DNA of 64,000 bases from Kitasatospora sp. NBC_01287. Lineage in GTDB: Bacteria; Actinomycetota; Actinomycetes; Streptomycetales; Streptomycetaceae. Below are positions 36,274 to 52,443 of this stretch, piece after piece (the first letter of the stretch is position 1; each line of letters begins with the position of its first letter). Position numbers and translations under genes: made by a program. Location of the stretch: assembly GCF_026340565.1 (NCBI RefSeq), contig NZ_JAPEPB010000001.1, positions 3,510,501 through 3,574,500 of the forward strand, in the 5' to 3' direction. Under the pieces are notes generated by a model that saw only the letters and a list, made by a program, of their open reading frames with translations, was not told where the DNA came from and ran no database searches.

Positions 36274-37329
36274 TTGTCCGGCCAGGGCCAGGGTTTCATC
36301 AACGAGGTCAAGGACGCCGTCACCGGCCGCGCGGCGCTGCTGGTCATCGCCGTGCTGGCGCTCCAGCTGGGGTTCGTCGTCTCCTACGTCGGCGCGCTGC
36401 ACCAGCCCGAGCCGCACCGGCTCTCGATCGGGGTGGTCGCCCCGGCGCCCGCCCAGCAGCAGCTGGTGACCGCCCTGGGCCAGGTGCCGGGCGACGCGGT
36501 GCGCTCGGCACCGGTGGCCGACCAGGACGCGGCGGTCGGCCAGATCAGGGACCAGCGGCTCTACGCCACGCTGGTGGTCGACCCCGGCGGCACCCAGGAC
36601 ACGCTGCTGATCGCCGGCGCGCGCGGCAAGGCGGCGGCCGCCGCCGCGCTGACCATCGTCACCGGGGTCGAGCAGACCCAGGGCCGCACCGTCCGGACCC
36701 AGGACGTGGCCCCGCTCGCCCCGGGCGACGCCAACGGCCTGTCCGCCTTCTACCTGGTGGTGGGCTGGTGCGTCGGCGGCTACCTGGTCGCCGCGATCCT
36801 GGGGATCAGCGCCGGCTCCCGCCCGGCCAACTGGAACCGGGCGCTGATCAGGATCGCCGTGCTGGCGCTCTACTCGATCGCGGCCGGGCTCGGCGGCGTG
36901 CTGATCGCCGGGCCGATCCTGAACGCGCTGCCCGGCAGCGTCGTGGGCCTCTGGGGCGTGGGCGCGCTGGTGGTCTTCGCGGTCGGCACCGTCACGATGG
37001 CGCTGGAGTGCCTCTTCGACGTGGTGGGCATCGGGCTCGCGGTGCTGCTCTTCGTGGTGCTGGGCAACCCGAGCGCCGGCGGGGTCTTCCCGCCGCCGCT
37101 GCTGCCGACCTTCTGGCGGGCGATCGGCGCCTGGCTGCCGAACGGCGCGGGGACCGGTGCGGCCCGCTCGATCGCCTACCTGGGCGCCACCCGGCTCGCC
37201 ATGCCGCTGCTGGTCCTCGCGGTCTGGTCGGTGATCGGCGTGGCGGTCTCGCTGGCCGCGGTGCACAGCCGCTCCAGGGGTGGTCGGCTGATGGCCACCC
37301 CGGCGGAGCAGGCCCGACCCACGCGCTGA
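36274..37329 (+). CDS. DUF3533/YhgE-Pip-like membrane protein
   Basis: 351 residues. One N-terminal helix (about 20-42), a soluble extracellular domain of about 110 residues (SIGVVAPAPAQQQLVTAL, RLYATLVVDPGGTQDTLLIA), then five or six helices to the end. This layout is that of ABC-2-like DUF3533 and phage-infection-protein relatives, which may export small molecules or act in the cell envelope. The TTG at 36274 has AAGGGGG 9 nt upstream and is the best start. It is divergent from the marR gene across 180 bp but no MarR dyad is seen in that gap. Confidence 0.7.
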   Translation: MSGQGQGFINEVKDAVTGRAALLVIAVLALQLGFVVSYVGALHQPEPHRLSIGVVAPAPAQQQLVTALGQVPGDAVRSAPVADQDAAVGQIRDQRLYATLVVDPGGTQDTLLIAGARGKAAAAAALTIVTGVEQTQGRTVRTQDVAPLAPGDANGLSAFYLVVGWCVGGYLVAAILGISAGSRPANWNRALIRIAVLALYSIAAGLGGVLIAGPILNALPGSVVGLWGVGALVVFAVGTVTMALECLFDVVGIGLAVLLFVVLGNPSAGGVFPPPLLPTFWRAIGAWLPNGAGTGAARSIAYLGATRLAMPLLVLAVWSVIGVAVSLAAVHSRSRGGRLMATPAEQARPTR

Positions 37330-37358
37330 GCCCGCGGACCCCATGGGTGCGCGGGCTC
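37328..37358. terminator. Hairpin between convergent DUF3533 and GtrA genes
   Basis: 9-bp stem GAGCCCGCG / CGCGGGCTC with a 13-nt loop, beginning within the stop codon region of the DUF3533 gene. Confidence 0.55.
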
Positions 37359-37425
37359 GGTCGGTGCGCGGGCCCGGCCCGTGTGCCGGCTCGGTCGGTG
37401 CGCGGGCCGGGCCGCGGTGGGCTCA
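37354..37425. repeat. 34-bp imperfect repeat reaching the gtrA stop
   Basis: GGCTCGGTCGGTGCGCGGGC occurs at 37354 and again at 37388; a diverged third copy (GGCTCAGCGCACGGG) starts at 37420 and supplies the TGA of the minus-strand GtrA gene (37423-37425). Confidence 0.7.
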
Positions 37426-37950
37426 GCGCACGGGGGCCGGCGGCTCGGCGGCCGTCCGCGGGCTCGCCGGGTCGGCACGGGTGGTGAAGACGAACTTCTT
37501 CATCGCCCAGTAGCGGAAGGCCATCGCCACCAGGGTGCCGACGATCATCCCGCTCAGGAAGTCGCAGACCTCCTGGGTGAAGTTGCTGACGTGCGGGGTG
37601 TGCAGGTCGAAGACGTAGCGGCTGACCAGCAGCGGCAGGTCGTTGACCCCGACCGCCAGCGCGCTCACCGCGAAGAACGGGATGGCCTCCTTGTGGCTGC
37701 CCTCCGACCGGAAGGACCACTGGCGGTTCAGGATGTACGAGAACACCGTCGCGACGGCCGTTCCGATGGTCAGCGCGACAACCGGCTTGTTCTGGCAAAC
37801 GGTGAGCTTGAGCCCGTAGTTGATCACTAGCGTCAGCAGGAAGCACGAGCCACCCACCACGAGGAACTTCACCAGACTGCGGTGCTGCAACAAGATGGGA
37901 CGCAGCGGCCCCGGCACCTTGGCCAGGACTCTCTGTGTGGGCGACGGCAT
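37423..37950 (-). CDS. GtrA-family membrane protein
   Basis: 175 residues with four helices of the GtrA type: LVKFLVVGGSCFLLTLVINY, ALTIGTAVATVFSYILNRQWSF (the NRxWTF-like motif), and FRYWAMKKFVF at the end. GtrA proteins help move lipid-linked sugars or take part in cell-surface polysaccharide modification. No glycosyltransferase is adjacent. The ATG at 37950 (MPSPTQRVL) is plausible. A Pro/Ala tail follows the last helix. The stop lies in a repeat copy. Confidence 0.9.
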   Translation of the reverse strand: MPSPTQRVLAKVPGPLRPILLQHRSLVKFLVVGGSCFLLTLVINYGLKLTVCQNKPVVALTIGTAVATVFSYILNRQWSFRSEGSHKEAIPFFAVSALAVGVNDLPLLVSRYVFDLHTPHVSNFTQEVCDFLSGMIVGTLVAMAFRYWAMKKFVFTTRADPASPRTAAEPPAPVR

Positions 37951-37997
37951 TGGCGCAGTGTCGCACGAATGCCGTGGGGCACCTCAATCGACTCCCC

Positions 37998-38087
37998 GGA
38001 ACGGGCGCACCCCGGGGCGCGCGGAACGGGCGCACCCCCGGGGCGCGCCCGCCCTGCCGTCAGCCCTGCCGTCAGCCCTGCCGTCAG
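37998..38087. repeat. 25-bp duplication plus 12-bp triplicate at the secreted-protein stop
   Basis: GGAACGGGCGCACCCCGGGG with GCGCGC following occurs at 37998-38022 and 38023-38048. Then CCCTGCCGTCAG occurs three times without change at 38052-38063, 38064-38075 and 38076-38087. The TGA of the minus-strand gene (38084-38086) is in the last unit; because 12 is a multiple of three, the other two copies repeat the same stop in frame. Confidence 0.94.
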
Positions 38088-39514
38088 CCCGCGGAAATCC
38101 GCAGCACTCCGGTCAGGCTGCCCTGGTAGACCACCCCTCCGGGCGCGGTGGTGCCCACCATCTGCAGGCTGTCGTAGAGGGACGTGACCCCCAGGAGCGA
38201 GGTCCGCACCACCGCGCCGGTGCGCGGGTCGATCTCCGCGTAGTAGTACGGGTCGAGGATCGAGGTACCGCTGGTGCCGGGGATCACCGGCTCGCGCAGC
38301 ACCGTGTGGATCAGCTGGTCGCCGAGGGTGAGCTGCGGCACGGCCGCCGAACGGGTGGTGGTGTCCCAGACCAGGTCGCAGCCCGAGCCGTCGGCGCGCA
38401 CGTCCACCCGGCTCATCCCGCCCTCGAAGTCGGCCGAGGCGGGCACGCTGGCCGGCGCCCCGGCCGGCAGCGCCGGGTACGGGTAGCCGTAGGTGCCGGC
38501 CACGAAGACGCTGCCGCCGGCGCCGATCGGGGCGTTCTCGGTGCCGCTCTCGCTGCCGGCCGCGAGGAGCACCGGGACGGCGCAGACCTGGGCCCCGGTG
38601 TCGGCCCGGTAGACCAGCAGGTGCTCGTGCGGCACCGCGTTGTCGGTGATGGCCACGTACTCGGTGCCGGTGGCCGGGCCGAAGAAGACCGGCGTCGAGC
38701 CGGTGCCCCAGCTCAGCTGGCCCGGCTTGCGGGCGGGGCCGCGGTCGTAGGCCTGGCGCCAGCTGATCCGCGGGGTGCCGTCGGGGCCCGCGGTGAGCAG
38801 GTAGAGCGCGGCCGTGGTGGCCACCGCCGTGCCGCCGGGGACGGTGGAGATGCTGTTCGCCACCTGCTCCCCCGCGGGCAGCGCCAGGGTGTGCACGGCG
38901 CCGGTGACCGGGTCCGCGGTGCCGACCAGGCCGTTGGTGGTGGCGAACCAGACCCGACCCTGCCAGTCGGGCGAGAGGCCGACCACGGAGTCGCCCGCCG
39001 GCACCGCCGCGGCCAGCGAGAGGGTGCTCTCGACGGTCAGCGTGCCGTTGTGGTGCCCGATCCGCAGCAGGTCCCGGTTGCCGTCGACCACCACCAGTCG
39101 GTTCTGGTCGTCCAGGTAGGCGTAGACCCCGCCGAGCAGCGAGCCCTTGGTCAGCGCCAGCTGCGCGGTCGAGTCGCCGGTGGCCGGGTCCAGCAGGTGC
39201 ACGGTCGGGATCTGCCCGAACATCGTGGTGCAGAGCGCCACCGGGATGCCGTCCGAGCCGTCCAGGATGGTCGGGCAGGCCGAGGCCAGCGCGGTGCGGT
39301 GCGAGGTGAGCGGTCCGGCCGGCGGCCCGGCGAGCACGGTGGCGTCGGAGGAGCCGGTGTCGCCGTGCATGGTGGCCGAGCCGGGTGGCCCGGCGTAGGG
39401 GTTGGCCGGCGGCAGCACGGTGGCCGGGGCGGCGGACGCCGGGGCGGCGGACGCGACCGCCAGCAGTGCGGCAGCGGTCAGGACGGCGGCCCGCGAGGGC
39501 AGCACGAAGCGCAT
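38084..39514 (-). CDS. Secreted protein with beta-propeller-like repeats
   Basis: 476 residues. Sec signal peptide (AAVLTAAALLAVASAAPASA, cleavage near residue 30). The mature part has repeating blade-like segments (HLLDPATGDSTAQLAL, VWFATTNGLVGTADPVTGAV, YAEIDPRTGAVVRTSLLG) that resemble PQQ- or YVTN-type propellers. No catalytic motif recognised. It should be extracellular. The ATG at 39514 (MRFVLPSRA) is chosen because the signal peptide begins there. The gene stands alone; 39515-39901 between it and lon holds no gene I can support. Confidence 0.75.
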   Translation of the reverse strand: MRFVLPSRAAVLTAAALLAVASAAPASAAPATVLPPANPYAGPPGSATMHGDTGSSDATVLAGPPAGPLTSHRTALASACPTILDGSDGIPVALCTTMFGQIPTVHLLDPATGDSTAQLALTKGSLLGGVYAYLDDQNRLVVVDGNRDLLRIGHHNGTLTVESTLSLAAAVPAGDSVVGLSPDWQGRVWFATTNGLVGTADPVTGAVHTLALPAGEQVANSISTVPGGTAVATTAALYLLTAGPDGTPRISWRQAYDRGPARKPGQLSWGTGSTPVFFGPATGTEYVAITDNAVPHEHLLVYRADTGAQVCAVPVLLAAGSESGTENAPIGAGGSVFVAGTYGYPYPALPAGAPASVPASADFEGGMSRVDVRADGSGCDLVWDTTTRSAAVPQLTLGDQLIHTVLREPVIPGTSGTSILDPYYYAEIDPRTGAVVRTSLLGVTSLYDSLQMVGTTAPGGVVYQGSLTGVLRISAG

Positions 39515-39901
39515 GGGTATCCCGTTTCGACAGGGGGATGGGGCACGGCGCGACACGGCGGTGCACCCCGCCCGACCACACGGGAAGCGTCTCGGCCCGG
39601 CCCGAACGGCCGGACGGGTCACCGCGCTCAGCAGCCGCGGTGACAGATCGCGGAACACGAGCGCGCCAGGTCGACAGCCAGTCGACGGCTCAGCCACGTG
39701 TGCGAGGTCATGCCTCCATGCTGGCGGCTGACACTCTGTCTCACAAGAGGTGTCTCACCGCCCGGGACGGCTGTCCGGCGCCTCGTCGATCGAACCGGTC
39801 AGATCCGGCGGACCGCCATCAGCCGGGCACGCCCGCCGCCACAACGCCTCGGTGCCCGACGCACCGTCAGGTCCGCCGGGCACCAAGGGACTTCACCTTG
39901 G

Positions 39902-42319
<2,418 letters not shown>

Positions 42320-42340
42320 GATCTCTCCCCAGTCAGTGAA

Positions 42341-42361
42341 CTTGAGTCGACTTGACTAAGG
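42341..42361 (-). promoter_or_regulatory. HAIR-like HspR operator before lon
   Basis: The HspR consensus is CTTGAGT-N7-ACTCAAG. On the lon strand the sequence is CCTTAGT-CAAGTCG-ACTCAAG: one arm perfect (7/7), the other 5/7, correct spacing. It ends 22 bp upstream of the lon ATG. Confidence 0.6.
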
Positions 42362-42493
42362 CTTCGCGAGGGCTGGATGTTCCCGGGACTCTGTTCGCTC
42401 TGAGCGATCGGATCGGGCCCCGGGAGGTCGTCCCCCGCGGGCCGGGGCCGGCTGCCCGGCGTCGCGCGCCCGGCAGGATCAGGCGGCGCGGCC

Positions 42494-43258
42494 CTACGCG
42501 CGGTGGAGCACCGGCTCGACCAGCGGCCGCCGCACCCGGCCCGACCCGCGCCCGGGCCGCCGCGGCCGCCGCAGCACGGTCCACAGCGCCACCCCGGTGA
42601 GCAACGCGGTCGGGTGGCCGACGGCGGTGATCAGGTCCTGGTCGCTGACGATCTGGTGCACCACCAGCAGCACCGCGCCGCCCAGCGCCAGGTAGCGCCC
42701 GCGCGGCGGCAGCAGCCCGGCCAGCGCGCCCAGGCTGGCCAGCACCCCGTAGCTGACCCCGATGTCCAGCTCGTCCAGGATGCTCGGCCCGACCTGGCCG
42801 GTGGCCACCGCGAGGGCCACCACGCCCTGGGAGAGCAGCGTGCCCACCACGTGCCCGGCCACGAAGACCCCCGCGGCGCGCAGCGCGCCGACCCGCCGCT
42901 CCAGCGGGGCCACGGTGAAGGCGAAGGCCCACAGGTAGGGCATCCAGACCGGCCCGGCCACCCAGAGCCCGCTCATCAGCAGCGAGCGCACCGGGGCGTG
43001 CAGCAGGTTGTGGCCGTCGGTGCTGGACATCGTCTGCAGCCGGTGGACCAGATCGGGGTCGGCGACCTGGGCGAGGACCGTGGTGCCGGCCAGCACCAGC
43101 AGGTACGCGCAGGCGAAGGGGTTGCGCCGCGGCGTGGGCAGCCGCTCCAGCACCCAGCGCAGCGGCACCGAGCGCAGGCCCAACCGCAGACCGGTCAGGG
43201 GTGTCACCTCGGCGGGGCGCGCACCACCCCGGGTCGCGTCCGCGGACGTGTCCGCCAT
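42494..43258 (-). CDS. Rhomboid-like polytopic membrane protein
   Basis: 254 residues with six or so helices after a cytoplasmic N-terminus (RNPFACAYLLVLAGTTVLA, WMPYLWAFAFTVAPLERR, AAGVFVAGHVVGTLLSQG, GVSYGVLASLGALAGLL, YLALGGAVLLVVHQIV, and a last weak helix). The helix arrangement resembles rhomboids, but the catalytic GxSG motif is not clear (GVSYGVLAS), so proteolysis is doubtful. The ATG at 43258 (MADTSADATR) has GGGAGG about 6 nt upstream. It lies 175 bp upstream of lon in the same direction. Confidence 0.7.
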   Translation of the reverse strand: MADTSADATRGGARPAEVTPLTGLRLGLRSVPLRWVLERLPTPRRNPFACAYLLVLAGTTVLAQVADPDLVHRLQTMSSTDGHNLLHAPVRSLLMSGLWVAGPVWMPYLWAFAFTVAPLERRVGALRAAGVFVAGHVVGTLLSQGVVALAVATGQVGPSILDELDIGVSYGVLASLGALAGLLPPRGRYLALGGAVLLVVHQIVSDQDLITAVGHPTALLTGVALWTVLRRPRRPGRGSGRVRRPLVEPVLHRA

Positions 43259-43763
43259 GGCGCCTCCCATCGGTCCGATCGCTCGCTGCGCGTGCACAAC
43301 CTGCCATCGCCGGCCGGTTTCGTCCACGGTACGACGTGCGCCTGAGAGTCGGCTGAGGATCGGGTTGCGGTCCCCGTTAAGGCAGTTCAGGAGTTGGTAC
43401 GGACCAGCGGCCCGCCGTCGCCCGGCCGGGGCCGGTCACGGGTTCGTGCATACGCACCGTTACCACCACACGACATGGACGGGTAAGGTAACGGCCCGTG
43501 CCGGGTCCCCGGGGCGCACGCGACGGCCTGTGGTCCGGAATTCTGCGGACCGCCTGCCGGTGCTCGCCGGGTGTCCGTACGCTGCGAGGTACGCATGTCG
43601 GGCCGACGGCTGGGAAGCCGCGGTCCGTGACCCGCGCTTGGCGGAGCCCGGGGCGACCGAGACGGCACGGCAGTTCAGCACGGCCAATTGACGACGGAAC
43701 AAGACTACGAGCGGTGCCCGCCACTCCCACAGGTGGCGGCCCGCAGGCCCTGGGGGCGGTGGC
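43259..43763. other. Intergenic region before the two-component genes
   Basis: No gene supported. It contains a small dyad GTGCATACGCAC near 43445 and a GTTACC ... GGTAAC pair between about 43458 and 43493, which may be binding sites for the response regulator encoded next. The frame immediately upstream of 43764 continues open but has no start with a ribosome binding site. Confidence 0.4.
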
Positions 43764-44501
43764 GTGACCGTGACAGAGATTCAACAGGACACCAGCGGCA
43801 GCGGTGTGATTGCCCAGCGACGTGTACTGGTGGTGGAGGACGAACCGACCATCGCCGAGTCCATCGCCGCCCGGCTCGGTGCGGAGGGCTTCAAGGTCGC
43901 CGTGGCGCACGACGGCCCCGGCGCGGTGGACGGCTTCCACACCTGGCAGCCCGACCTCGTGGTGCTCGACATCATGCTGCCCGGCTTCGACGGCCTGGAG
44001 GTCTGCCGCCGGATCCAGGCGCAGCGACCGGTCCCGGTGCTGATGCTGACCGCCCGCGACGACGAGACGGACCTGCTGGTCGGCCTCGGCGTGGGCGCCG
44101 ACGACTACATGACCAAGCCCTTCTCGATGCGCGAGCTGGCGGCCCGGGTCAACGTGCTGCTGCGGCGGGTCGAGCGGGCCCAGCAGGCGGCCAGAACCCC
44201 GGCCCTCGGCTCGCTGCGGTTCGGCGAACTGGAGATCGACCACGTGCAGCGCCGGGTCCGGCTCGCCTCCGGCGACGTCCACCTGACGCCCACCGAGTTC
44301 GACCTGCTGGCCTGCCTGGCCGCCCAGCCGCGCGCGGTGCTGACCCGCGAGCAGCTGCTCGCCGAGGTCTGGGACTGGACCGACGCGTCCGGCACCCGCA
44401 CGGTGGACAGCCACGTCAAGGCGCTGCGCCGGAAGATCGGCGCGACCTGGATCCGCACCGTGCACGGCGTCGGCTACGCGCTGGAGGCGCCGGTGGGGTG
44501 A
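43764..44501 (+). CDS. OmpR-family response regulator
   Basis: 245 residues. Receiver domain (about 20-130) with acidic residues in VVEDEP, phospho-acceptor D69 in VVLDIMLPG, Thr in LMLTARDDE and K118 in YMTKPFS; winged-helix output domain with LTPTEFDLLACLA and the recognition helix TVDSHVKALRRKI, ending with IRTVHGVGYALE. The start at 43764 is GTG; an extra 15 residues precede the fold. It pairs with the histidine kinase 73 bp downstream. Targets unknown; the neighbour downstream is the 2-oxoglutarate dehydrogenase gene. Confidence 0.94.
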   Translation: MTVTEIQQDTSGSGVIAQRRVLVVEDEPTIAESIAARLGAEGFKVAVAHDGPGAVDGFHTWQPDLVVLDIMLPGFDGLEVCRRIQAQRPVPVLMLTARDDETDLLVGLGVGADDYMTKPFSMRELAARVNVLLRRVERAQQAARTPALGSLRFGELEIDHVQRRVRLASGDVHLTPTEFDLLACLAAQPRAVLTREQLLAEVWDWTDASGTRTVDSHVKALRRKIGATWIRTVHGVGYALEAPVG

Positions 44502-44574
44502 GCGGTGCGCCCAGAGCGGCGACCGGTCAGCTGCGGGGGCCACGGGGGCACAGGAGTACGGGGACCAGGCACCG

Positions 44575-45738
44575 ATGAACACCTCACCACGGGCTCGCAC
44601 CGAGCCCGAGCCGACACCGCGCCAGCAGCGGTGGCCGGCGCGCGCGGGCGCGCGGATCTGGCGGGACATACGACCGTTCGACCCGGTGCGCTCGATCAAG
44701 GGCAAACTCGCCCTGCTGGTCATCGTGTCGGTGGTGGTCGCCACCGGGCTGGTGGTGATCGCGATCCGCTCGGAGACCCAGATCCGGGTGATCATGGCCT
44801 TCTCGATGATCGCCTCGCTGCTCTTCATGCAGCTGCTGGCGCACACCCTGACCGCCCCGCTGCGCGAGATGACCGCGGCGGCCAGGGCGATGGCCGGCGG
44901 CGACTACAGCCGCCGGGTGACCACCGGCTCCCGCGACGAGATCGGCGAGCTGGCGGTGACCTTCAACAAGATGGCCGCCGACCTGGAGGCGGCCGACCGG
45001 CACCGGCGCGAGCTGGTGGCGAACGTCTCGCACGAGCTGCGCACGCCGATCGCCGCCCTGCGCGCCGTGCTGGAGAACATGGTGGACGGCGTGGTGCCGC
45101 CCGCGCAGAACACCCTGGGCGCCGCCCTGGAGCAGACCGAGCGGCTCGGTCGGCTGGTCTCCCACCTTCTCGACCTGTCCAAGCTGGACGGCGGCGTGGT
45201 GCCGCTGGACGCCCGCGAGTTCGAGGTGGCCCCCTTCCTGGCCGGCGTGCTGCGCGGGCTGACGGTGGACGGCGCCACGGCCGGCGGCGCCTGGAGCCGG
45301 CGCGACGACGTCCGGCTGCGGCTCGACGTCCAGCCGGAGCAGCTGACCGGGCTGGCCGATCCGGAGCGGCTCCACCAGGTGGTGGCCAACCTGGTGGACA
45401 ACGCCTGCAAGCACTCCCCGCCCGGCGGCACCGTGACCGTGCGGGCCAGGGCCGGCGACGCGCCGCTGGCGCTGCTGCTGGAGGTGCAGGACCAGGGTCC
45501 GGGGATACCGGCGCAGGACCGCACCCGGGTCTTCGACCGGTTCAGCCGGGCCGGCTCCCCCACCGCCCAGGGGCCTGGCAGCGACGGCGGCACCGGCCTG
45601 GGCCTGGCCATCGCCCGCTGGGCGGTGGATCTGCACGGCGGGCGGATCGAGGTCGCCGACGGCGGCGGTGGCGGTGGCTGCCTCATCCAGGTCACCCTGC
45701 CGGGCTTCGCCCCGGTGCTGCCCAGACCGCGGCTCTAG
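44575..45738 (+). CDS. Sensor histidine kinase with minimal extracellular loop
   Basis: 387 residues. Two closely spaced helices (about 45-64 and 74-92) leave only about nine residues outside (RSETQIRVI), so there is no extracytoplasmic sensor domain. Then HAMP (TLTAPLREMTAAARAMAGGD), dimerisation helix with H153 in VANVSHELRTP, and ATPase with N-box VVANLVDNACKHS, DQGPGIP and GGTGLGLAIA. It likely senses a membrane or intramembrane signal, or a partner protein. The ATG at 44575 is preceded by GGGGACCAGGCACCG. Its TAG lies in an 18-bp repeat array. Confidence 0.93.
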   Translation: MNTSPRARTEPEPTPRQQRWPARAGARIWRDIRPFDPVRSIKGKLALLVIVSVVVATGLVVIAIRSETQIRVIMAFSMIASLLFMQLLAHTLTAPLREMTAAARAMAGGDYSRRVTTGSRDEIGELAVTFNKMAADLEAADRHRRELVANVSHELRTPIAALRAVLENMVDGVVPPAQNTLGAALEQTERLGRLVSHLLDLSKLDGGVVPLDAREFEVAPFLAGVLRGLTVDGATAGGAWSRRDDVRLRLDVQPEQLTGLADPERLHQVVANLVDNACKHSPPGGTVTVRARAGDAPLALLLEVQDQGPGIPAQDRTRVFDRFSRAGSPTAQGPGSDGGTGLGLAIARWAVDLHGGRIEVADGGGGGGCLIQVTLPGFAPVLPRPRL

Positions 45739-45790
45739 GACCCGCCGCGGCTCTAGGACCCGCCACGGCTCCAGGACCCGCCGCGGCTCG
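45727..45790. repeat. 18-bp tandem repeat over the histidine-kinase stop
   Basis: CCGCGGCTCTAGGACCCG at 45727-45744 and 45745-45762, a two-mismatch third copy at 45763-45780, and ten bases of a fourth. The kinase stop TAG (45736-45738) lies in the first copy; the second copy repeats TAG in frame 18 nt later. Confidence 0.93.
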
Positions 45791-46148
45791 GGCCCGTCGG
45801 CGGTGGTCCAGGAGCACTCCGGCGCACCGGACCACCACGCCCTGTCCGTTGTGGCCAGCATTGTCACAGAATTGGGACAATCCGGTGGTCGACAGCCCCA
45901 GATCGATCACAAGTGGCCACTCTGGTGATCTTTTGTCCGGTTTCGTGCCGTTTCACCGAGTGAGCAGGACTGCCCGATTCCCTCTCCGATCAGCCTTCTA
46001 ACGTCTTTTTCCAGCCAATGTGGCCGGCGGCACTGTGATCTGGGCGACGCCGACCCCCAGGGGACTGCGCGATCACTGGTCAGGGGCGTAGCCTTAATCC
46101 CCGCTGTCCAAACATCCCAAAAGGAAGCGGAAGAGGGCGGTTGCCGCC
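45791..46148. other. Promoter region of kgd
   Basis: 358 bp without a supported gene and with lower GC than its surroundings (for example 45860-46000 and 46075-46130), typical of a promoter region. GTGATCTTTTGTCCGG and CACTGTGATCTGGGC are AT-richer islands. No motif is clear enough to name a regulator. Confidence 0.5.
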
Positions 46149-49916
<3,768 letters not shown>

Positions 49917-49936
49917 CATCCGGTCAGCAGCTCCCC

Positions 49937-49974
49937 GGGAAGGCCCCGGTCCGCACGCGGACCGGGGCCTTCCC
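49937..49974 (+). terminator. Strong hairpin after kgd
   Basis: 18-bp GC-rich stem starting GGGAAGGCCCCGG and ending CCGGGGCCTTCCC around a 2-nt apex (effectively a 4-nt loop), 20 nt after the stop. Confidence 0.9.
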
Positions 49975-50052
49975 GCTGCCGCAGATATCGGCTGGGTAAC
50001 CAAACCGGTCCCGCCGTCTCGCGCCTGACGGTCCGTCGCTAATCTCGGCGCC

Positions 50053-52011
<1,959 letters not shown>

Positions 52012-52063
52012 GCCCGTCTATCCTGGCCCGGTAACCCGTCCTGAGGAACCACCGGAGCGCACC

Positions 52064-52243
52064 GTGTACTTCACCGACCGCGGCATCGAGGAGCTGGCGA
52101 GCCGGCGCGGCGACGAGGAGGTCACCTTCGAGTGGCTGGCCGAGCGCCTGCGCGAGTTCGTGGACCTCAATCCCGACTTCGAGGTCCCCGTCGAGCGGCT
52201 GGCCACCTGGCTGGCCCGGTTGGACGACGAGGACGAGGACTGA
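52064..52243 (+). CDS. DUF6104-family small protein
   Basis: 59 residues: VYFTDRGIEELASRRGDEE, then VTFEWLAERLREFVDLNPDF, then EVPVERLATWLARLDDEDED. This is a widely conserved Streptomyces small protein of unknown function with an acidic C-terminus; probably soluble and helical. The GTG at 52064 has GGAG about 7 nt upstream (CACCGGAGCGCACC). It follows the kinase gene by 52 bp and is closed by a strong terminator. Confidence 0.88.
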   Translation: MYFTDRGIEELASRRGDEEVTFEWLAERLREFVDLNPDFEVPVERLATWLARLDDEDED

Positions 52244-52266
52244 GCCGCCAGGCGCTCCCGACGCGC

Positions 52267-52304
52267 GGCAGGGCCCGGCAGGCAACCGCCTGCCGGGCCC
52301 TGCC
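52267..52304 (+). terminator. 17-bp hairpin after the DUF6104 gene
   Basis: GGCAGGGCCCGGCAGGC and GCCTGCCGGGCCCTGCC pair perfectly around AACC, 23 nt after the stop. Confidence 0.9.
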
Positions 52305-52344
52305 ACGTTCTCGGCGCGGAGAACCACTTGACTTCCCCGCCACG

Positions 52345-52382
52345 CGATATATCGTGTTTCTCGGAAGACGCGATACATCGCG
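52345..52382 (+). promoter_or_regulatory. PadR-type twin operator before the DUF4097-PadR operon
   Basis: CGATATATCG (52345-52354, perfect palindrome) and CGCGATACATCGCG (52369-52382, palindromic but for the central pair) have centres 26 bp apart, 60-100 bp upstream of the DUF4097 start. Both share the core CGATAYATCG, expected for autoregulation by the PadR protein encoded in the operon. Confidence 0.65.
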
Positions 52383-52443
52383 ACTTGCCGGATCGTCGCC
52401 ACTCCAGCGTACGACGGCGGCCGCCACACGGGAGGACGAACAG

